From contig OY992833.1 of NCBI GenBank assembly GCA_963921425.1, positions 1,986,501 through 2,050,500 on the forward strand: a stretch of DNA of 64,000 nt, in the 5' to 3' direction. A program made the position numbers and the translations under genes. Numbering within the stretch: position 1 is the stretch's first letter; each line of letters begins with the position of its first letter. Below the pieces are notes generated by a model. It worked only from the letters and a program-made list of their open reading frames with translations, was not told where the DNA came from and did not search any database. This document shows, piece after piece, positions 57,871 to 64,000 of this stretch. The stretch is from Dryas octopetala. Taxonomy: Eukaryota; Streptophyta; Magnoliopsida; Rosales; Rosaceae.

Positions 57871-58090
57871 AGTGTAGAGAGGGAAACAGAATGAGATTGA
57901 GAGAGAGAGATGTGGCCAGGCGGTTGCTAGCACAAGGGAGAAGGGTTTCTGGTGTGGAGGGATGGGGTAGCCGACTGGCGGCCAAAGACAGAGGGACAGA
58001 GGTTGGTGGGGTGGGGAGGGTATATGCATCCTCCACCATTATTTTAGTTTTTCTTTTAATTTTTTAAAACTAGTTTTTAATAGTAATTGG

Positions 58091-58900
58091 GATACCATAG
58101 TGGTAGCAAATTATCGAATCTCGGTTTACCACATTTGAGCTTGGTACGTGGCAGAAATTGAGAAGGTCCAAATCTTGGACGCTTGCTGCTAGGTCCTACA
58201 CTCACACTCTTATGCTTCCAATTTTTCTTTACCTCTGGAGCATGTCGTTCAGCTATAAGTGCTTGATCCACGAAATCTGCATAACGAGTTAATTTGAGGA
58301 TATCCAATTTTTCTTTGATTGCAGGTCGAAGACCTTCCTCAAACATTTTTGCTTTTGTAGCGTCATTGTGTATCATGTAAAATGTAAAACTTGACAGTTC
58401 TTCAAATTTTGCTTGATACTGGACCACGGTCATGTCCCTCTGGAGAACATACATGAATTCACGTGCTTTTGCTTCTCGTATAACTCCAGGAAAATATTTT
58501 TCAAAAAAGATCCTCTCAAACTCTTCCCAGATCATATTTTATGTTTTTCGCATCCCTTGAACTGATTCCCACCAATGATATGTCTGTCCCTCAAGATAGG
58601 AACTAGCAATAGTCACTCATAGTCCTTACGGTACCCTATGATTAATGATACTTCTCTTGATTTGACGTAACCATTCTTTTGCTACTATTGGATCTGGTAT
58701 ACCCTTAAAAACAAGGGGTCGAGATTTTCGAAATTCTCCTTGAATCTACCTAACTCGTTCCACTTCATCTTCTCCCTGACGTCCCTGGTTGCTTTGACGA
58801 ATTGCATTTGCCATGTCTTGAATAGCGGCGATTACTCCATCGTTCTCATTCAACACGTGGTTTGCATCCTCTGCTCATCTGGCCATCTTAATATAGAATC
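58091..58900 (-). pseudogene. Ty3/gypsy (Tekay/Del-type) gag remnant
   Basis: Minus strand 58535-58100 reads FERIFFEKYFPGVIREAKAR, then EFMYVLQRDMTVVQYQAKFE and MFEEGLRPAIKEKLDILK, the core of chromovirus gag. Weaker gag sequence with stops (ASSYLEGQTYHWWES-like) lies upstream to about 58900. No protease or RT follows. It truncates the repeat to its left. Confidence 0.8.
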
Positions 58901-59426
58901 ATAACTTATATTTATTAGTACCTTATCATATATAAAATATTAAAATATAAGCATCCTAAAAATTTAAGGGAAAGGTCTACCTATCCTATAATAAGAAGCT
59001 ATTACAACAACAAAAATTAAACACTTAATACATATTTGGTTATATTACATTTTTACTTTTATACATTACTTTATACATTACTTTTACACATTACTTTTAT
59101 ACAACCCTTAGGTTCCATCTTACTAAGTCACAATATTCACATTAAAAAAAAAAAAAAATTCCTAAAGTCATTCCTAAGTTAGCATCTTCAACCCTTCACT
59201 CTATTCTTCATCAGAACTATCATCCTCAACTGCTGGGGGGGAGGGGGGGTGTGCGGAATCCATCATGTGCTAACTCAGGTGGTATCTCAGCTGGGGCTAG
59301 AACTAATGGAGGAGCCATATATTCCTGCATTAGTTGGTCCAATGCTTCATCAAACAAAGCAGCAATATGTCCATGGTTCATAGACTGTTGAAATGCCTCA
59401 TCAGCAATGTGAGCATAAGTCCTAAC
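58901..59426 (-). other. Retroelement-like flank with open stretch
   Basis: 58900-59160 is AT-rich with repeated ACTTTTATACATTAC. 59226-59426 (minus) reads AHIADEAFQQSMNHGHIAAL then FDEALDQLMQEYMAPPLV, a coding-like remnant of unknown family, cut by the CACTA end at 59427. A G/C run (GGGGGGGAGGGGGGG) lies near 59236. Confidence 0.35.
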
Positions 59427-59439
59427 CACTACAAGAAAT

Positions 59440-60010
59440 TTGGGTTTTAGTGATGGAGCATTTTGGTCACTAAAAGTCAATTTTTCATCACTAAAGCAAT
59501 TTAGTGACGAAAAAATGTTCGTCACTGCGCCGTCACTAGAACCAAGTGACTAAAGCCTATTAGTGAGGAACAAAAAAATTTCATCACTAAAACCCTATAT
59601 GTTTAGTGACCAAAGTATTTCCTCACTAAAAATAATTGAATTAGTGATGAACTAATTCATCCCTAAAAGACCAAAATTTTGGTCACTAAAACCTATGTTT
59701 CATCACTATAGATGATGGTTTAGTGAGGAACCATGTTCCTCACTAAATCAATTCATCACTAAAACATGATGGTTAGATATGGTGATTACATGAAATAGTG
59801 ACCAAAATTTTCATCACTAAATCCTACCATTTCATCACTATAGCTGAATCAACTGATGGTCATGTTCAAGTTTTAGTGAGGAACATGGTTCCTCACTAAG
59901 ATTATTCATCACTAAAATCTTGTAGATGGATATGTAGTGACCAATTTATTTGGTCACTAAATGCAAGCTTTAGTGATGAGACTTTAATTAATTGGTCACA
60001 AATTGAATGT
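59440..60010. repeat. Subterminal repeats of second CACTA element
   Basis: Dozens of copies of TTAGTGA[TGC]GAA / TTTAGTGACCAAA / TCATCACTAAA in both orientations. The motif set is different from the first CACTA element (GATATC type), so the two belong to different families. Confidence 0.8.
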
Positions 60011-61334
60011 TTAAAATTAAATGCATCCTACTTTGTTTTCAATATACAAATACCAATAGTAGATGTTAATATATACATTCCATTTCAAAATGACACAAGT
60101 GGCAAGTTTTTGGATATCAAAGTTTATCCACCAAAACATGTACATCTCTCTTACAAATCAAATTCTAAACATAAAACCCAAAAAGAAAATCTCTAGATAC
60201 CAAAATTCATCCATAACAAACACTTCCAAAAAATACACTTAAGCCCAAATCATTTAACCTTGATTCAATTTCCAAGAGAGATGTACGCCTTTGATCAATC
60301 ATTCATCTGAAAATAAGAGATAGATGCATAAATAGTATTAGTCCACTGTGCTTGTAATATAATACTACCACATGGCGAAATGCTTTTAGATAATTAGTAG
60401 TATGCATGCAATATCTATGCCAAACAAGGAACGGCAAGCCAAACACATAGATATACACACACACACACACGCACATATATATATCTCATGAAGAGTTAGA
60501 GCCTAGAAACATCCAAGAAACATATTTAAAAAGAGATACAAAGTTACAACTAAAAGATATGAAATAAAAAATTGGGAATTACAAAGTTAGAACTAAAACA
60601 TATTTAATAATAAACACACTTACCCTTGCCTAGCCTCTCAATATATATCAATTACATATAGAAACAAGAAATAAATGGTCATGGGGATGACACCCAGTCC
60701 ATGACCAATACAAAGAAACATAACCAGAGCGACATGAAGCTAGAAAAAAGAAAATAGCAAAAAAGACACTGCCACTGCCACAAGAAGACAGAGAATCACA
60801 AAAAGTGTTTCCTCTTCCCCTCCCCTGCTACCCCACCTCAGTCAATGTCCCCACCCTTCACCTCCTCCTTCCCATCGCCCCAGCTCACCACTCCCCTCCC
60901 CTTCTTTCCCAACTTTCCTATCCCTCCACTACAACTTATTTTCTCATGCACCAAATAAGAAAAATGAACCAAAAGAAAATAAAAAAATCTCATCTTTTCA
61001 TTGCTCTATTTTCTCAGCACCCAAGCAAATATACAGTGGAAGGAACAATTACTTTTGGAATCCATTTGCAGCTCAAATAGAAAGAGAAAAAAAAAACAAG
61101 AATTAAAGAATTAAAGTCATGAGACAAACTCATTTGTTGCACCCACCAAACTAAAACCCATTTACAGGGAGTGGGCAAGCTCGACCCTTACAAATCAAAA
61201 CCCATTTATTATTGCTGATGGGTGAGTTAGATCTACATTATTGTATAGAAACCATAACCAGTGATCAAAGCTCTAAAAATTGTATTTTACCCTAAATAAA
61301 GAAGTACAGAAAAGAAATATATATAGACAAACCT
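60011..61334. other. Non-coding interior of second CACTA element
   Basis: AT-rich, with an AC microsatellite near 60456-60475 and a C-rich patch at 60800-60920. No recognisable protein. Confidence 0.4.
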
Positions 61335-62175
61335 TTAATTTGTGGATGCTGCCAAACTTTGCACTATCAACTGTAACATGTTGTCCATCTCACTAGTCTT
61401 TAACTTTAATGTCTGCAACTCATTTTCTTGTTGATTAGAGCGCCTCTCTGCATCCTCAGCAGTTGCCTTCATTGACCCTAAGTCTTCAGCTAGTTGCATA
61501 GCTTGTCTCTCTGCAGCTTTAGCCCTTTGAGTAGCCTCCTCGGCCCTCCTTGTAGCCTCCTCGGCTATCCTTGCAGCCTCCTCAAGTTGTGCACGACTAG
61601 ATTGTTCCAATCTGGACTTTTTTGGCTTAGGACCTGCTCCTAGCCCACGTATATAACCTGACCGAGGTGGATGGCCAATAATTGTATCAAGAACTTTATC
61701 ATAGACTTGATCGTCAGTCATAACTTCAGTATTTTTATCTGTTTGTGGCTGATTTTGTAGCTTCTCCATATCAGCCTACACATAAGATAGTATAAATTAA
61801 GAGTAATTGATTCAATTATTACAACAATAATACAATATATAAACTTAATTATATATATAACAAAGACTTACATGGGCAGTCCTAGCATCTTCACCAACCC
61901 AAGATGCTTTTTTTTTGCTAAACCGAGTGAGCTTGAACATTTCAATTCGACTAGGCTCCTCTCCACTCTCATGATTTTTCTATATAATTTGACAACCATA
62001 TATAGACCACCATGCAGAGGTGATATACAACTTGCATATACCATACATACAATAAGAGAAAAAATAAAATTTTCAAAAGAAAGTTTACATTTTCTTCTCG
62101 AAGACGACTAAATGCCTTTGTCCCAGCACAATGAGTTATCGTTAAGTTTTCTCTGTTCTCTTTGTTTTTTGTGCT
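61335..62175 (-). pseudogene. TNPA-like (Transposase_24) gene of second CACTA element, partial
   Basis: Three exons on the minus strand: 62089-62175 (THCAGTKAFSRLREEN), 61872 to about 61976 (RIEMFKLTRFSKKKASWVGE), 61335-61775 (YDKVLDTIIGHPPRSGYIRG), joined by GT-AG introns. The motifs are those of the plant Ptta/En-Spm Transposase_24 family, accessory proteins that bind subterminal repeats. The last exon ends in a long coiled coil of EEATRRAEEATQRAKAAER type. No stop is seen in these exons, but the 5' exons are not identified, so whether it is complete is unknown. Confidence 0.75.
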
Positions 62176-62302
62176 CTTTAACTTGATTAAAATGAAAATA
62201 TTAAGTTAGCATTTTTTTTTAAAAGCATATAATAAAGGAATGAGTAGTTTAATAATTATAAATAAATCTAAACCATAAAAAGAGTATGTAGACACCAACT
62301 AA

Positions 62303-62420
62303 TTAATTATTAATCGGCTTCATGTGGTCCGTTGCAAAACGAATGAACTCTTTGACCCCATGAATATACTGTGGTCTCCCCCTAGTGTGCAGATGAATCC
62401 AACTCCTATCCATCTCCAAC
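62303..62420 (-). pseudogene. TNP2 N-terminal (transposase-associated domain) remnant
   Basis: Minus strand reads MDRSWIHLHTRGRPQYIHGV, then KEFIRFATDHMKP and a stop. It matches the start of CACTA TNP2 proteins (transposase-associated domain). The large catalytic part is missing between here and the TNPA-like exons, so the element looks internally deleted. Confidence 0.65.
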
Positions 62421-64000
62421 CCAATTAAACAATTGGTATCCAATCCTAGTGCTATCAATTTAAAATAAAGATAATACACTTGGTTATCTAAAAGAATAGA
62501 AAATACATAGAGAAAATAATGAGGTACTTGACCATAAATAAGCAAAATAAAAAGTTCTGTCCAGATAGAAATGACAGTTGTCTTATCCCTCTTACCTTGT
62601 CATATTTCTTTTTTTCTCCTTTCTCTTTATGCCTTGTGTCTTTTACATACTCAAAACTAAGTAATTAATATGGATTGAAAACATAAATTTCTCCTACATA
62701 TGACATTAATAAACGTCTTTATCAACTCTTTTTCTTATGAAAACACTTTGAACGACACTGACTACTGCATGCAAAAAAAAAAAATTATAATAATTGAAAA
62801 GGTTTTTTTTCCCTCTGTCTGATATATATATTTTTTTCTTACTTGCATGTTTGATATCTTCTTTTATTTTTTATTTAATTGAGCTTGATATATTGTAACA
62901 CACTTTTATTAAACTAAAATAAATGAAAAATAAAAGAGTTTGACCCAATATAAGTCAATGATTTTGCTAAAATTTGAAAAAGATTTAAAAACAATGCAAG
63001 AATTTAAAATATACGTACATATATATATATATATATGATAATAGTGTTGCTAAAATGTACTTTTTCTTTTTGTAAACAGCTAAATGAAGGCATTTAGTAA
63101 GGGTTGAATTACAAAAAAAAGAACTTATGTTGTCAATGCATTAAATGCTTGTGTAAAATACTCCTGGAGAGAATAGGGAGAAGGGAGACAGTAGCATGCA
63201 TTTATCATATCCAAAATACTTATGAGCAACAAGGTTATGCCAAGAGGTTCTTTCGACTTTGATCACTTAATAACAACAAATCCAGCATAAAAGCAATTGA
63301 TATGAAAGAGTGGAAATCAACAGAAACATACCAGTACAAAGAAATCAAGACGCAATATTTGAGTACAAAGAGAAGAACAACTCAATGCAACTACTGCCAA
63401 GAATCAGCCTGCAGTAAAGAAAGAAAGCATTAGTCAAATATTTTTCATTTAGGCAAAAAATCTGTCCAAATATAATGCATCCAAAGGCCTTTTGATTTTA
63501 GAAAAAATAACCGACCAAATTTAGAATGTAGAGATTCTTCTTTCTTGTTTTTTTTTTTTTTACACCTTAAGTATATAATTCTTGCTTTTACACCTTAAGA
63601 TTTTATATCATATTTTTCAGTTAGATAAAGGCATTTAAAAGAGAATAATTATCCTAACATATAGTTTAGTAGAGCATGAAATTGTCACTTAGAAGAAGAT
63701 GGTGACTACATATATAGTCCATACAATTTTGTGGCAAAACAGCAAGAAAATAAAAAAAAACCAGATGCATAGTACTTCAAGTTATATAGATTGGTCAAAT
63801 GCACTTTTGCAGAGAGAAACACCAAAAAGAAAAAAGATATCATTCGATTCTACTTATAATTTGAATTACCTAAATTCTTGCCCAAATTAAGAAACCATAT
63901 AATATTCTATGGTCATAGTCGATACATGATACAACCATTCATAGCAAGTCAATAACAGTCATTTGGATGTTATGTGTCCAGAACTAGAAAGTGACAAGAA
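62421..64000. other. AT-rich sequence, presumed CACTA interior or flank
   Basis: No gene recognised. TA microsatellite at about 63016-63036; T and A runs. Could be the 5' region of the second CACTA element or ordinary intergenic DNA. Confidence 0.35.

Larger units (their letters stand above)
51874..57874. mobile_element. CACTA (En/Spm) transposon carrying captured host exons
   Basis: 6001 bp. Terminal inverted repeat CACTACAAGAAAAAC at 51874-51888, reverse complement at 57860-57874. 3-bp duplication TAG at 51871-51873 and 57875-57877. The related element at 10357-11365 shows the uninterrupted site (TAGTAGAGAGGG). Subterminal regions are filled with ATATC/GATAT motifs. No TNP1/TNP2 transposase is recognisable, so it would depend on another element. 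The interior is plus-strand exons and introns of an armadillo-BTB gene and other unidentified sequence. Confidence 0.92.
51245..58090. mobile_element. Dispersed GC/CT-rich transposon, copy 2, interrupted by CACTA element
   Basis: 51245-51873 plus 57875-58090 align with 10357-11230. The CACTA element has inserted at the AGTAGTAG/AGAGAGGG position. The right end is cut by gypsy gag sequence at about 58091. Confidence 0.6.
59427..64000 (-). mobile_element. Second CACTA element, left end; right end not in window
   Basis: Starts CACTACAAGAAATTTGGG at 59427, followed by an array of TTAGTGA/TCACTAAA motifs and then a minus-strand transposase region. No matching CTTGTAGTG end is seen before 64000, so it probably continues past the window. 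Left 3-bp flank AAC. Confidence 0.75.

Overview
This is a repeat-dense stretch of nuclear DNA from a flowering plant, most likely a woody eudicot. I cannot name the species. The evidence is spliced genes with GT-AG introns, plant-type F-box/LRR genes, Ty1/copia and Ty3/gypsy retrotransposons with plant initiator-Met primer sites, CACTA, hAT, PIF and Mutator-type DNA transposons, and many foldback MITEs. No rRNA, tRNA, CRISPR or bacterial-style operon was seen.

Layout. 1-2401 (+) holds the last five exons of a PUB-domain protein gene whose 5' part lies outside the window. From about 4.2 kb to 51 kb runs a degenerate local array of one F-box/LRR family (At3g48880-like). It has three copies that read as intact two-exon genes, all on the minus strand: 12544-13590, 17434-18854 and 24865-26285. 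The last two are almost identical and sit at a constant 7431-bp offset, so they are a recent duplication. Around them are broken copies at 4.2-4.95 kb, 11.5 kb, 12.0 kb, 15.9-16.7 kb (+), 20.4-20.65 kb, 21.6-24.0 kb (+), 33.2 kb and 42.0-49.1 kb. The last of these is split by a 5.46-kb CRM-like gypsy element.

Because the array is repetitive, one copy often preserves the empty site of an insertion found in another. That gives exact ends and target-site duplications (TSDs) for several elements: a 9-bp-TSD MITE at 4956-5120, a TAA-TSD PIF/Harbinger-like element at 26673-27534, the CRM-like element (GTGAA), and three tiny oligo-T insertions with 17-18-bp TSDs that look like extreme 5'-truncated retroposons.

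The right part (51-64 kb) is dominated by two CACTA transposons. The first (51874-57874, 6001 bp, TSD TAG) has no recognisable transposase. It carries captured, intron-containing exons of an armadillo-BTB gene (ABAP1/ARIA type), and the BTB half is still open with intact splice sites. The second starts at 59427, keeps a spliced TNPA-like (Transposase_24) gene and a TNP2 N-terminal remnant on the minus strand, and probably runs past the window end.

Most likely working host genes are the PUB-domain gene and the three F-box genes. F-box proteins of this type would be substrate receptors of SCF ubiquitin ligases and PUB domains bind the p97/CDC48 segregase, so both belong to ubiquitin biology. 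Nothing in the sequence links the two loci functionally. The rest is transposon sequence in various stages of decay.
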